Below are positions 22,112 through 35,648 of a stretch of DNA of 64,000 nucleotides, piece after piece. Made by a program: the position numbers and the translations under genes. The notes beneath the pieces were generated by a model, which did not search any database, had not been told where the DNA came from, and saw only the letters and a program-made list of their open reading frames with translations. This DNA comes from Coniferiporia sulphurascens (Eukaryota; Basidiomycota; Agaricomycetes; Hymenochaetales; Hymenochaetaceae), in NCBI GenBank assembly GCA_002794785.1, contig NBBA01000018.1:868001-932000 (forward strand). The letters are read 5' to 3'. Each line of letters begins with the position of its first letter. Positions within the stretch are counted from its first letter, which is position 1.

Positions 22112-22844
22112 GAGAGGACCGAAATACGACAGTGCCAAGCGACGAAAATCGGTCGACGTAAATCCTGTGGTGGATCGATGATGCTGTGCCAATAGCCCAA
22201 GATAGCCGAGAACCGAAATGCCACAGGTAGAAGGATGTAGTGGTGGTAGTGGAACAGCGGTCACAGTGGTGTGGTGGACGAAGGCGATGGCTGACAGTGA
22301 TGATAGTGGGTGGTGTGATGAACGACTCACGGCAGCCCAACGATAGTTGGGATCCTGGCTTATATACGCTGAGCTTGAACCTGAACCTTAATTATTAGGG
22401 CTGGCGTAAATTGCTTGAAGAACTCGACAGTCAACCGTAATCTGAGTCAGGGCGGCGTTCATGAGGCTGGAAAAAGAGACTAGCCCCAGGACACGACTCC
22501 TACGCCCTACATCACGACAAATGTCATGTCGCTTCTGCAGTGCTCCAGCCATTACTACCTTTCCAGAATGTTCCAGTCGCCTCTTGAGCATCGATCCGAT
22601 TTTCAAAATCAACTTGCATGTGGAGGTACTTACAGGTCGAATTCTTCGAAACGGAGGTATGGGCGCAACAATCGGCTTGGGCCGGTTATAATTTTCGGTC
22701 CGGCGATCTTCATGTCGGCGATGACCGAAGCATGGGTCAAAAGTTGATTACATAATAAGTGCTTGAATTTTGAAAGTGCAACCTGACGCTCAGGCTCTCG
22801 AATCCTACAGCGCGAGCCGCAGCTGCGGTCTCGTGTACACAGCG
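22112..22844. other. divergent intergenic region between the HTH-like gene and KRI1
   Basis: About 730 bases separate two divergent starts and should hold both promoters. Frames on each strand (for example 22388-22612) lack recognisable motifs. The minus frame upstream of 22111 stays open to 22330 with only a non-ATG start, so the upstream gene could have an extra 5' exon. Confidence 0.4.
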
Positions 22845-25387
22845 ATGCTTTCCGACAGCGAATCTGACGGTGAAAACGTCCATAAGCTCACAGTAAACGA
22901 GCACTTTGCGAAAGCATACGCACACAAAAAGGAACGCGAGGAGCTCACGAAGCGTACGCTCTCTCGTTTTTTGAATCGTTGAAACTTGAAGTGTCTAACA
23001 TGTCGATTCATCTTTGTCAGTCAAGGAAAAATATGGCTCCGATGTGGATGAAGACGATGAACAGGACAGCGAAGACTCTGAGGACACTGAAGAAGACGAG
23101 GACGGGGAAGAGCTCACACCCGCTCTTGACGCGGCCATTCTACGAACGCTCGCACGTATAAAACGGAAGGACCCAGACATATACAGTGCAGACAAGGACG
23201 TCTTCGAAGGTGCGTGTATTGTGTTATTGAACTCAGCTCTTGGCTGACGACCCGAAGTTAGAAGAGCAGCAGAAGACAACAGGGTCGTTCTCATTCAACG
23301 CGCAGAAAAATAAGGACAAAGTACACTTAACCCAGCCATGCTCAGCCTATAACATACTGATCGCGCTTTAATTACTCTTAGTCAAAGCCTCTTCATATGC
23401 GGCAGCACTTCCTCAATTCAACACTGAAGTCCACGTCGCGTTCACCTTCGCCAGTTCCCGCGGAGCCCACACATGTAGAGGAACAGGTGGCATTGCGCAA
23501 GGAGACTATCTCCGCGTTCCACTCTGCCGTTGCACCCAATGCTGCAGACAGTGACGACGACGACGATATCCTCATCCCGCGTGAGAAGACAAAGGACGAG
23601 ATCGAGAAGGAGCAGGAGGAGTATCGCGAGTTCTTGGCTCGTGAAGTGGGTGAGGACATTAGTAAATTGGTGACTGTGGAAGGCGCCGATGATGTGGGGG
23701 CGGGGGAAGAAATTGACAAGGAAGAGGAGGAAGGCAAAGACGTCGAGGTAAAAGACGGGGGGAAGAAAAAGAAGAAAAAGAAGAAGGGCAAGGAGAAAAA
23801 GACGAAGGAGCAGGCCGACCACGAATTCTTGATGGAGTGAGCCTTATATTTCTTCTTTTTCTAGCAAGTCATTGACTAAATGCCCATCAGCTATATACTG
23901 AACCGAGGCTGGCTTGACAAATCGTCGCGTCATGTCCCGACTTATAACGAGGTCACTAGCTCGAAGGACAAAAAGAACAAGGCCTCGAAAGGCGTGGACG
24001 AGGATGGTGTTGGTCAAGTACACATCGTTGGTGCAAGTGATTCGGAAGGTGAAGGCGTTCGAGGAGACGGTGAAGAAGCTCCGGGGGACTTCGACGAGGA
24101 GGAATTCGATGAAGTAGTGGATACGTTCGAAACCTCTTACAACTTCCGTTTTGAGGAGCCGTGCGTATTTGATTTATTGTCTTTTCGATCGGATGAGCTG
24201 GTATTGACTTCTGTTTTTTGTACCCTCAGGGATGCCGCTAAAATTCCGGCACATCCACGTGCAATCGCGTCTACTGTCCGACGCGAAGATAATCCACGCA
24301 AGGAAGCGCGTGAGCGCAAAAAGCAGCGAAAGGAAGAAAAGATGCTTCAGAAAAGGGAGGAAGTGAAGCGTTTGAAAGCGCTTAAGATGAAAGAAATACG
24401 CGAGAAACTAGAGCGAATAGGGAAGGAAGGTGGCAAAAGCGTGGATGATGAGAGTTCGTTCTTGTCAAAACGATTTATCGTACATCATCAATTATTGATG
24501 CTATATCCTTTTTTGCAGTGTTGGCGCAGCTGGATCTCGACGGCGACTGGGATCCAGACGCCCACGACAAACAGATGTCAGGCATTTTTGGTGGAGAGGA
24601 CGCTATGGAATTTAATGAGGAAGACGACGTCGACTTGGAAAAACCGATGTGGGAGGACGATATTGACATCGGAGACATCATTCCCGAAGCAGCCGACAAA
24701 CAGGCGGGTCCGTCCTCGTCAAAGAAAAAGAAGAAGGACAAAAAGAAGAAAAAGGGCGGTAATGACGATGAGGATGGCGTAGACGTCGACATGATGGACG
24801 CCGACTTCATTGCAGAAGAGGGCGAGGGCTCTACTTCGAAGTACAACCGTAGGGAGCTCGACGAACATATGGACGATGTGTATGGTCTTGAGTTCAACGA
24901 CATGGTCGGCGACCTACCGACGCGCTTCAAGTACACCCCCGTGCTCCCGCAAACGTACGGTCTTGACCCCGTTGAGATTTTACTCGCGGACGACGCGGAC
25001 CTGAATACTGTTGTTGGCATCCGCGCACTCGCTCCGTACCGCAGGGATAAGGGTCGTACATGGGACGCGAAACGCAACGAGAAGCTGCAAGAGTTCAGGA
25101 AAAATCTGCAAGAAAAGAGGGGTTACGTTGCAGGAGGCATGGTTGCAGGCACAAAACGAAGCGGCGATGGGACGGAGGGCGGGGAAGGGGAGAGACCTCT
25201 AAAGAAGAGAAAAGGAAAGAAAGAACGTCAAAAGGCGAAGGTGGCGACGGCGACGGAGGACGACGCCCCTTCTAAAGCTGAAGATGGTCAGGATGTAGAC
25301 GCCAATATCGATGGAAATGATGGAGCCTCGTCAAAGAAGCGAAAGCGACGCCATAAAAAGTCTTCCGTTCAAGCTGATGGCAGCTAA
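22845..25387 (+). CDS. KRI1: KRI1, nucleolar factor for 40S ribosomal subunit assembly
   Basis: Kri1 is a nucleolar protein that works with Krr1 in pre-40S ribosome biogenesis. From the ATG at 22845 the protein starts MLSDSESDGENVHKLTVNEH, then splices from GTACGC (about 22960) to a CAG acceptor giving KEKYGSDVDEDDEQD, an acidic block and LARIKRKDPDIYS. Later exons carry the acidic and lysine-rich middle, SYILNRGWLD, DFDEEEFDEVVDTFETSYNF, a highly charged helical stretch (REDNPRKEARERKKQRKEEK), LDGDWDPDAHDKQMSGIFG, and the conserved C-terminal block with MDDVYGLEFNDMVGDLPTRF, YGLDPVEILLADDADLN and LAPYRRDKG. It ends in a lysine-rich tail with TAA at 25385-25387. The middle is compositionally biased, so exon borders there are less sure. 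It converges with SWR1, leaving 328 bases between stops. Confidence 0.93.
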
Positions 25388-25715
25388 CACATGAACTATC
25401 GTTTGTACTTACAGTTTATCCTAACTTCTAATCACATTTGATACTCATGATAACAACAATTGTTGCGAAATCATTCATGAAAGCGTTGCGAATTCTTTCT
25501 CATTTAGACGCACGAGGTCCTTTAAAAAAGAGGTGGTTTCATTGTGCGGGGAGCAACTAACACGTACGACCAGCTACTAGCTGAACATGAATAACAAAAT
25601 TGTCAAGAACTCCAATACAACATTAGAACTGCAAAACGAATTTAAGCTAGAGACAGACAGACAAATAACTTACGGGTTCTCCACAATAAACAAACGCAAT
25701 AGAACAAGGCTAAAA
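25388..25715. other. convergent intergenic region between KRI1 and SWR1
   Basis: This is AT-rich sequence holding the two 3' untranslated regions. I see no open frame of interest and no strong inverted repeat. Confidence 0.5.
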
Positions 25716-28700
25716 TTATGACAGTTTCCACTCCCTAAAATATTCTCTGTCGAGGCGCACGAATTTCAACATGTAGTCAATGGTTGTGCCCGCTTCTTCG
25801 TCCTCGTCATCTGCATGCCCAGCACCTCCGGGGCCTTCAACAGGTGTCACTGTCTCGTTGACGCCCACCGCAGAATTTGGCTCCGCGACTGACTCTGCGT
25901 CACCGAAGTCCGCGCGGTCCTCGCCCTGCAAGGCCGCCTCCTCACTAGCAGCGACCCTGGCCGCATGGGAGTCCTCGAAGTCCTCAAATTCCACCAAAGC
26001 CTTCTGCAAAGCGCTCGCGCTTGTGGGTTGGCCTTCTTCATCGGGACGGAAGAAGTTTCTCCAGTCGAACTCCCCCTGTTGTATAACGATGTCGTCCAAG
26101 GAGCGCTTTTGGTTGGCCTTACGAAGCATGGCTTCTTCCACGGTATACTGTGAGATAAATCGATAGATATGGACATCTCTGATTTGTCCAATGCGATGGG
26201 CCCTATATTAAAGATTAGAGACCATTTACATGATAAAGGTCGCTTAAACACACCTGTCTTCGCATTGTCTGTCCATTTGTGGATTGAAATCGCTGTCGTA
26301 GAAGATAACAGTATCCGCACCAGTCAAGCTTGAAAATAAAAATTAGATGCTATCGGAAAACACCGTGCACGTTCACTCACTTGATGCCAACCCCGCCAGA
26401 CCGGGACGACGCAATGAAGGCAAATATTCTCTGATCGACGTTGAATCGTTCCGTGATATACTGTCGATCTTCGATTTTGGTCGCACCGTCCAACCTCAGA
26501 TACAAATAACCATGATAGTTCAATACCGTCTCAAGGATGTCCAAGATCCTTGTCATCTGAGTAAAAATAAGTACTCGGTGTCCGCCGCTCTTCCGTTCGC
26601 GGAGAAGTCGCGCTAGCTCTTGAAGTTTACCGCAGTCATACTGCAGAAGGGAAGCGTCAGGGAAGGCAATTTGCAGCTTCACTGATGCTCTATGTAGCGT
26701 AGCGTCGAAATCGATGCTGCAGTCCTCCAAAAGACCTGTAGGTAATTCACGAAGGGCTGTGCGTGGGAGATCGCGGGCGACGGCTGCGGGTGTGGCGAAT
26801 GCAAATCTGTCGATGATATCCCCCATATCGCTTTCCCGGGAAACATAAGACTTGATCAGAGACTTCGGCAGTGATTTCTTGCCTGGCGAAAGTCCAGCCT
26901 CGTCTACAGGCCTGAGCGGTTTGTACAATCGCTTCACGATGTTGATGGTTTCCAGCCCGTAAATGGGAATTCGATTACATCTGAGTCGATTCAGATAGAG
27001 CATTTGCTTGTAGCGCTCATACGTCGCAAGTTTTTGCCGATAGGTATTGTATTGTCGGTACCCCTCAATCGTACGCGTATCTTGAGGAGGTGGTTCCCCA
27101 GGGAAAGCTGCGATGACTTCTGACGCTAGGACTTCTTCTAATGACTGGATTTTCTGGGCCGCTACAATGGACGTATTGCAAAGACGATCGAGTTGCAGAC
27201 CAAGCACATCGAAATCGATGTGAGAAAACTCATCATCGTCTTCATGGAATCTGCGACGAATCAAAAGTTCCTTAATCTCGAAGTCTGCGATGGCGGATCT
27301 GTCCATGGCGAATGATGTGACAATAGGTCTCACTTCAAACAGGTCCGGATGGTTGCAGACCTTTCGCAGCTGCATGAGGATATTCGCAATCTTCTGGTAA
27401 ACGCCCGATTTAAGGTCCTCGCGCGTCTGGTTTCGCGACATGAACTCGTCGTAAAGAAACCGCTGGCGCTTTGAGAGACGGCACAATACAAGATGGTCAT
27501 ATTTGCTAGGCAATTCTTTCTCCACGTCCCGCTTCAAACGGCGAAGAAGATAGGGACGCAAAACGGTATGGAGCTTTGTTACTTGAGCCTGTACCTCTTC
27601 ATCCTGAACATTTCCCTGCTCGATAGCTTTCTCCAAAGGAGCTAAAGTATATAAATAAATAAACCGCTGACTCCGCAGTATCAGATACAAATTGAATACT
27701 CACTAGAAAACCACTCGCCAAAATCTTTTAAGTTCGCGAATGGAGAGCCTGACATGAGGAACTGCAGTAGCGCCCAGAGCTCGGTTAAATTGTTCTGAAG
27801 CGGCGTGCCCGTTAATAATAGGCGGCGAAGCGATTTAAACATAAGCAGAATATTCCAACGTTGGGACTTGAAGTTTTTGATCATGTGTGCCTCATCCAGA
27901 ATCATGTAGTACCACGCCTTGCGCTTGAAAATATGCTGATCTCTGCTCGCGAGCGTATATGATGTGACACAGACATTGAATGCATGTTTATTGTTCCAGC
28001 CTTGACGAAGTTCCTTGCGCCTCTTTGTCGAACCATGATAACTCAATATCTTGAAGCCTGGTAGGAACTTCTTGAACTCCATCTCCCAGTTGAGCAAAAC
28101 GCTCGTCGGAACAATGATAAGATGTGGCCCCCAGATCCCTCGATCGCAAGCAAGATGTGCTAATAGTGCGATAGTCTGGATTGTTTTGCTGAATATAAAC
28201 GAGGGGATTGATGGAATTAGTATAAGACAACAACTTTATAAGGAAAGGAGTCGAACGTACCCAAGACCCATCTCATCTGCCAAAATGCCGTTCATATTAT
28301 TATTGTGCAGGGATGCTAACCATTCAAGACCTGACTGCTGATAAGGCCGAAGAGTGCCTCTGAGGAGTAAGGGAGGGACAAGCTTCATGTCCGGCGACCA
28401 GTTTACGCGGGCGACGGCATAAGGCTGCAATTCTGCAGGAGCTTCCCATTCAGACTCAGATTCGGATGTATGGTCATCGTCGGCATTGGCCAAGTCATTG
28501 TCGGTTGGGATCACCTCGCTTTGAGCAACGACATCTGGTATATGAATCTGGGCGTCCATTACGTTCTCTTCCTTGTTGTGACCATCCGATGCGTTGGCAA
28601 CATCATCAAGAGTTTCACGAAGTAAGCGTGCTTTAACACCCGGCAGAATATCCGCACCAACGTCGATAGAAGAGCCATTCAATTTTACGGACACAATATC

Positions 28701-31415
28701 GTCAACCTTTGCCCGCGAGTAGTCAGGTTCTATTTGTATGGTCGTTCCATCCTCGCGGTCATGACGATCCCCGTTCTCTGGTTGTGGGTAGATGCCGTTT
28801 GAAACATGTTCTTCGTAGTTTACAGAGACATTTAAAGGTTCAGGGCTTGGGACAACCGCAGTAAAGTGAGGTTTGGTCACTTTTGGCGGCGAGCTCGGCT
28901 GCCTTTCCAGTACCATCTCTCTTGTTTCGATTGGAGACTCGTGTTCAAGGTCATGGAAAGGTTGGAGTGCAGAAGAATGGAAACCTCCTAAAGATGGATC
29001 GATGTCCAACTCCACCCTGGGTATGTAATGACCATGTACATGAAGGTCATCCATAGACGGAGTCGACTCTGGTGAGGTTCCGGACGAATCGACGTCTGCA
29101 AGGCCATTAATCCGCATATCCTGGTCTACACTGGAGACATCCTCGTCGAATGTATGATCAAATAAGTCATTGATATTGTTGTCATTGTCATCGATGTCGT
29201 TAAAATTGTGTTCGCTTTGCACGAAGTCTTCTTCATTTACGTCTTCATCCGATTCGTCGCCCAGTGACCGAAGTTCTTGGGTACTACTCTCAGTTGGGGC
29301 ACGTTCGTCTTGCATGTCGACGTCGTTCAGAGGGACGGTAAAATCAGTATATCTGTTCTCGTCCGGATCCTCCATGAACCCGGGTATGAGCGCAGACGAA
29401 TCAATACCTCCAGTTTCCTCAACATCAGTTTCCGCGTCAGATATCTCCATGTCCTTACCGCCGTTGCTCGCCTCTTCCGCCTCGTCACCTTCCAATCCTC
29501 CCTCCGCATATTCCCCCTCGTCAGATATGTCGTCCATGTCGTCCGTGTTGTCTTCATCCGACATCTCCTCGCCATCCACGCTAACCGTGCCTGATCTGCT
29601 CCTCAACAGGTCCGTTCGTACAAGCTCCATCTGCTGCTTTTCAAGGATCTGTCCACTCTGGTCGAGAATTGCATCAAGATGTTGGCGCCCGCGCCGCTTC
29701 TCCTCCACCTCCAGCACGCGTCGCTCCTCTTCGCGAACATGATACACGACTTTTTTCCACTCACCGAGCACAAGTCGAAGAATCGTCTTCGCCAAAGCTC
29801 TCCGCCGTTTCTCTTCCGCAGCAGCCTCACGGTCCTCACGCGTTTTCATTGTCTCCCAGTATGCGAGAAGCCGCGTGTGTATGGCAGACCCCACGATCCC
29901 ACCCCGACCGAACCTGTGCCGCGGAAGCGTGTTCCGCACCGCTACCGCCTCTGCCATAATAGCAGCCCAAACGTCATTCGCGTGATGGGCAGGCGCACTA
30001 GCACCTCCAGTGGGTGCACCCTGTCCTAACATACGCCCTTTCTTTTTTAATAACTCCACCCTGTGCAAAATGTGTGCGTCTCTAAGCGCGGTATGCTCGA
30101 GGTCCGATAAACTATGCTCCCGACCGTCGATTTCCACGTAAGAGGTCATGAGCGCGGGTAACGAGCGTCCAAATCGAGGAGGTCGAGGTTTCTGGAGAGG
30201 AGAGGATATCATCGGTGGAGGCTCGCGTACTATAAGCCGTACGCGTTTGATTGTTGGGCGAACTGAATTTGCCGCCAACTTAGAGGACGGAAGTGTTTTC
30301 CCAGAGACAGTCTTTCCAGACACGGTCGGCCTAGCGGGGGCATTAGAAGATGCAGACGTTGTTGGTATTGGAAGCCCTGATGCATGGAGATCTGGTGCAG
30401 ACCTCCTTGGCGTCAACCGAATTTTCTTGCTGGGCTGGACAGTGTCGTCTTCACCAAGACGCTTAGAAAGTCGCCTGGACTTAGAGTTACTAATTGGAGT
30501 TGAAGGTGTGCCTTCTGACAAGGTGGGTCGTGAACGGGAAACACGTGAAGTGGGCGCGGGGAATCCACCCATGCCCCTCCTTTTAGTTTTAACCTTAAGG
30601 CTAACTTGAGCCTTCCCTACACGCGTTTCTTGTCCGACGCTCACGTCCACAATTTTATCAGTTTCTTCATCAGAGACGCTCTCTTTTTGCTTCCCCTTCG
30701 CAACAGCACTGAGATTCCTCGCTATTTTCCTTTTCGGAGTAGCACTGATTGATGTTGCGGAAGGCAAAGTCGTACCGCTGGATGATGCGATGGGAGCGCT
30801 GGTCGTTTGGGAGGGTGGAGGTGCATAAAGCTTCGACTGGCTTTTCAAGGCCGACACACGCTCATTCTGTGCGCGGCGCGTTGTGCGGGAAGGACCCGAA
30901 CCAGGAGTCTTCATAACTAGGTCATAGTTTGCCTTGTACTGAGGGATGATGAGCCTAAGACAAAATGTACAGATGAATTAACGCCGCCGTACCTCCAAAA
31001 AGACGGGAGTCTGGTCCTCCTTCGCTACCTAAGCGTTTCGCATTATGAAGACGTCAGACAATGAGAACTGTGTGCCGCAACATCGCCGGTCTGCAGGAGG
31101 AGTATCGCAACGTACCACAGGATCATACCTCAACAACGTGACGAATCGTTCCAGGTGGAATGCCTCGCGGACCTCCATGAGAGAAAGAAAGTTGGTGAGA
31201 ACAGTGACTTACAAATAAACAAAGGGAAAACATACGAGGTCGTCGTGTTTATTCAACACCTTCTCTAGTTCGCCCTGCCTTTCCAAAATCAATTCTTGAC
31301 GCTCCGGACTTATTCCATAGTCTTCCGGGCCCGTCGTAACCGATGTACCTGCGCGAACGCTTGACAGATCGGAATGCGCGTCCGAAGCGTTCGTCCTTCT
31401 CCTGCCGCGTACCAT
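25716..31415 (-). CDS. SWR1: SWR1, Snf2-family ATPase of the H2A.Z-depositing complex
   Basis: Catalytic subunit of the SWR1 remodelling complex, which exchanges H2A for H2A.Z in nucleosomes. The ATG at 31415 ([16 protein letters not shown]) precedes short exons with [12 protein letters not shown]. The long exon 30914-28236 has a basic Ser/Pro stretch, an HSA domain ([13 protein letters not shown]... [19 protein letters not shown]), a long acidic segment and the start of the ATPase ([19 protein letters not shown]). An intron splits the Walker A motif, which continues [12 protein letters not shown]. Next come [71 protein letters not shown], then a long insert typical of Swr1/Ino80 enzymes, and the second lobe with [36 protein letters not shown]. 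It ends [15 protein letters not shown] domain, split ATPase and FEVRPI distinguish it from other Snf2 types. Confidence 0.96.
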
Positions 31416-32098
31416 AGTGGCACCGGCTTCAGATGACACCCGTAACGATTAATAAATATCCCTAGGTTCACGCTGTGACGGCAGCGGGCCAACGATGAAA
31501 GAAGGACAGCGCTCTGTCTTTCAAGACTTGGGCCTGGGAGCTGCAACCCAGAAAGACCGTCGATCTCGCCAAATTTTCAACGGTTTTGCGTGGTTCTTCG
31601 TTTGTACGTATCGGAGTCGTACGTATCGCAGAGCAGGCGGTCAGTGGGCACCTGGGAGAGAGTGAGAGTGTCGTGGTCGAGGTCACGGCTGCGAGCATGG
31701 TGGGCTTTTCGATGCGACACCAAAGCGGCCCAGATTGGAAGTTACGTTTATAGCAAGTGTGGATTATTCTATCAACCACACAGAAGACTTTCGGTGACGA
31801 ATGCCTCACAGAAATGCTAATATTTTAATGCCGCATATACAGATCTCTAAAAGCGCATAATCACGATTATTGTACTGAATAAAATATTTTTTATAGCAAG
31901 AAATGTGAGACTGAAGCACGCCACACACTGGGTGTTGCCGTCACTGGTTTCTTCCTCGGGATTTATGTGGACTTTGAGCGCTCGTCGTTGCCAAATTATA
32001 AGGAATGTTATATTAAAATCGTCGTAAGCTTTGGTATCGAGGGAGAATGCTTTCGAAGTTACACTCTAATGCACATAGTCCTTGAACTCGGTGCCATC

Positions 32099-32242
32099 AC
32101 AAAAACTGGAAAAATATTACAAGCGATTGCACTTAGCGAGCATAGGATTACATTTGTAGTATAGTGCATTTAAGCACTAAATAAGCACTTATAATGTGTC
32201 CTCGATAGGTACTAGTGCATATAAAGTTTTTCCGGTTTTTGT
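32099..32242. repeat. imperfect 144-base foldback (long inverted repeat)
   Basis: Two 72-base arms meet without a spacer at about 32170/32171. The outer 16 bases pair almost perfectly (ACAAAAACTGGAAAAA at 32099-32114 against the reverse complement ACAAAAACCGGAAAAA of 32227-32242). The rest aligns without gaps at roughly 60-65% by eye, including CGAG and GTGC blocks. It could be a decayed MITE-like element or a hairpin-forming transcript. Confidence 0.55.
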
Positions 32243-32466
32243 AATGCGTTCGCTGTCGCAAAACGATAGACCTGCCGACCCGATGATATTCGAAGAAAGA
32301 GGGGAAACCACATCGGAGACTCGTGAGCCTGTACGAATGCATGAGAAGGTTCAAAAATGCGCTGACCTGTCATATCAAAAGAAAGTCAGGAACTCATGAG
32401 CACCGCGTAATGGGCAAACAATGGGAGGGGTCGGGAGCGCGTATGAACACGTTCGGTCACCTGACT

Positions 32467-32487
32467 TTTTATTTATTTATTTATTTA
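32467..32487. repeat. TTTA microsatellite
   Basis: About five TTTA units lie in a gene-poor interval. No function is inferred. Confidence 0.8.
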
Positions 32488-34296
32488 AAGGTTCCTAAGT
32501 CATAGAAGCTTGCATAAATGCGGCTTCGGCGTGGATTCTGAATCCTGAAATCCTGAATATCATCAAGCGATTCAAGCCGCCTTGAACTTTCGCATCGCAG
32601 CTCCAAGTTCAAGGTTCAAAATCGAGGTTTGGAGGATCACGTGATCAAACCGTTATGTAAGCGCAACTGTTTCAGAAATTTAGATTCAGAATTGCGGGTT
32701 CAACCCTGCTCACCCTGTTGTCGACCTACATTATCTCGCAACGAAGTCGCCCAAGGTACTTCCTGACAGCCGTTCAAACGCTACGGTATAATATCTTAAT
32801 TCCTTTACAATTATTTCGGGCACTGATTCCTTACCGACTCGATGATATGTCCAGGTCGGCGGTGTTGCTCACGTAGTACGATGTTTCAGTGAGTCCATCT
32901 GCGGTAATTGTCTGTCGCGGTCCGCAAGTACTTTGTGGCTGTCTGAGCCGGTCTTGTCAACGCCAGTACATCCGGACTGCTTGTCATTTTTCTGGCAAGT
33001 CGCCTCCACTTGCTCCGCCATTGTGACAATAAAACAGCCTCACTGATAATCCGGATGTATTCCTTGTTGTCTTGTCGCTGTCCGAATGTTTCGGCTAAAT
33101 GCGACTTTCAATATCTGTCGGGCTCTTGTCTAGTGACCCTGCTGGGTTACATTATGTTGGGCTACACAATTGATGTCGATATGTTGGTCCAGCTGCTGGC
33201 AATAAGGCTACTGGTCACAACTAAAAAATGCAACAGGAGTACGATCAACACTTGAGCTGCTCCCGGGTTGCTGTTGCGCTTTCAAAAATTGCCTATCTGT
33301 TAAACCCCTTCAGCTAATCAAGAGACCGGAAATACAAAAAGACGCGCCCATCACTCTGTTTTAATTTGCAGCTGTTGCATGTCTCCCTGAATCTAGGAAC
33401 CTAGAGATACCCGTCCCCGCGTACACTAGCTCATTCACGAGGTGTATATTTTGGCTCTTTGAAGTCTAACGCAGAGACCTTCTCTCGAGTTTGTACATTG
33501 CCTTGTCTATTACATCAGGCGTTCTGGCGATGCTAGTCAAGCCAGGACAGGTCAGAGAGGCCCTAGGACCTTCTCAGGAGATGATGTCTCATACAGTGTC
33601 CCGTCCCAAGGAGCTCGACACACAACTTATTTGTTCGTCGAGTAAAACATTTATACCTAAAACATCTAACACTAAAATATTGTACCCGGATCCCGGCCTG
33701 CAGCCCTTTCCATGCCAATTTGGTCGCTGGGAGCTGTCGGTCTAAAAAATCCGATGTGAACTTTGACGACGTAATTGTTCTTTCTGAGGTATATGTCCAT
33801 TCTGGTCAGTTGCGTCACGGACCCCACTTCAGATTATGATATTTCTATAGAAATCTACAAGAAATCAAGGTCGTTAAGATATTGCCGGCCGTAATTCACG
33901 GGTAACAAACTCAGCCTCGAGGACGTTACCGAACACAAATACTTCCGCCTATGGGATCGGCAAGGATCGGCTTGCCGTGCGAATGTGACGGCATCTGGCA
34001 CGGGATCAGGGTCCAGGTGCCTCGAGACGTTCAAAATACAATGGCAGATCTGGCCACGGGCCTCTGCGTATAGTCGAGCAGTTTGTCTCAGCTGCTGCTC
34101 TAACTTCAACCATATCCTCTACCTTGCTCTCTCATCCGCCATCGAGCATTGACTCTGGCCCTGCGCGCGCGCCCTCCTCTGACTGATAACAATCACCGTT
34201 CACCGAACCCATCAGCATATCGTGAACGCCGCAGACTAATCTTCAACCGCGCGGTGAAAATACAGCCGCCCGACTTGCCCTCCATCCACGACGACC

Positions 34297-35648
34297 ATGG
34301 GAGACGTGCTACCCTTTCGTAGATCTATTTCACATAGCGGGATACCCTCTTCACCCGTTACTTCGGGCGGTTCTTCCTCAGGCCTCACACGATTAAGCCA
34401 CTACGGCTCTATGTCTACGCTGGCGACCTCGAACACAGTTGAAGACTCAAGCTGGTACGAAGACGACAAGAGGCAACAAGCCGATGGTGAAAATGTGGAG
34501 TTTGGCGTAGGAGTCAGTCTTCCGGCCAGCCAGCGCCCAAAAGGCCGTTATAGCTTGACAGACTTCTCTTTGATGCGAACCGTTGGCACGGGTAGCTTTG
34601 GGCGGGTTCATCTAGGTATGCTTGTACTCTCGTACACATCTAAATTTCGCGCTGATCGGTAGTCTCAGTTCGCAGCAAGCACAACTTGCGATTTTATGCG
34701 ATCAAGGTCCTGAACAAGGACAAAGTGGTGCGCACAAAGCAGGTGCAACACACGAACAACGAGCGCGAAATGCTCGAAGCTGTGCAGCATCCCTTTATCG
34801 TCAATCTTTGGGGTACATTCCAGGATCCTCGGAATTTATATATGGTCATGGACTTTGTACCCGGCGGGGAGCTTTTTACGCTACTGAGACGGTCCAATGT
34901 ATGTTCTTCGATTGTTGCGCGGTGATGAGATGGCATCCTGATTCTCAATGACTTATGACAGAGGTTCCCGGATCCGGTTGCTAAGTTCTATGCTGCCGAG
35001 GTGGCGCTAGCCCTCAACTTCCTGCATTCGATGAACATTATCTACCGCGACCTCAAGCCTGAGAACGTCCTCCTTGGACAAGATGGACACATCAAGATTG
35101 CAGACTTCGGCTTCGCAAAGCTCTGCCCAAACATGACGTGGACCCTGTGCGGCACACCAGACTATCTCGCACCGGAGATAGTAGGACAGCAGAGATACAA
35201 CAAATCCGTCGATTGGTATGCTCTCGGCGTACTCATTTTCGAGATGCTTGCGGGGCTCCCTCCGTACCACCAGCCAGAGCCCAACCCGGTGTTGCTGTAT
35301 GAGCGCATTGCAGCAGGTCCGGCGCACATCCGCTGGCCTGCGTTCAACCCGGACGCTACGGACCTCATCTGCAAACTCATGGAACCCGACCCATCGCGCC
35401 GTTACGGGAACTTGCAACATGGCGCAGGCGACGTTTTCGCGCACGCATGGTTCCGTGAGGTCGACTGGTCAAAGCTCCGCGCGCGTGAGATCGGCGCGCC
35501 GTATATGCCGCGGATTGACGGCGATGGAGATGCGAGCGCGTTCGAGCACTACCCTGAGGGCGACGAGGTCAACCAGTACGGCCGTGAGGCGGACGACCCA
35601 TGGGGCAGACTTTTCCCCGAGTTTGACTATATGCCCACTGTGCCGTAA
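34297..35648 (+). CDS. cAMP-dependent protein kinase catalytic subunit (PKA)
   Basis: AGC-family serine/threonine kinase acting downstream of cAMP in growth, mating and nutrient signalling. The ATG at 34297 begins a Ser-rich N-terminal extension of about 90 residues ([15 protein letters not shown]...), followed by the kinase start [16 protein letters not shown]. The glycine loop [10 protein letters not shown] is joined by an intron (about 34615-34671) to [15 protein letters not shown], which carries the catalytic Lys. Then come [15 protein letters not shown], a second intron, [17 protein letters not shown], the activation loop [29 protein letters not shown], and the AGC tail ending [11 protein letters not shown] with TAA at 35648. 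All catalytic motifs are intact. The VRSKHN-FYAIKVL stretch and activation loop favour PKA over PKC or S6K. Regulation would be by the cAMP-binding regulatory subunit, which is not in this window. Confidence 0.96.

Larger units (their letters stand above)
31416..34296. other. gene-poor divergent region between SWR1 and PKA
   Basis: Nearly 2.9 kb between divergent starts. It holds a 144-base foldback (32099-32242), a TTTA microsatellite near 32467-32487, and short frames without recognisable motifs. It should contain the SWR1 promoter at the left end and a long 5' region for PKA at the right. No transposon protein remnant was recognised. Confidence 0.4.

Noticed and set aside
29170..29742. 190-residue plus-strand frame
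   Set aside because: It is antisense to the acidic region of SWR1; Ser-rich composition is what the opposite strand of Asp/Glu codons gives.
32690..32715. GGGTTCAACCC resembling a tRNA T-arm
   Set aside because: No matching acceptor stem, D-arm or anticodon arm could be placed upstream.
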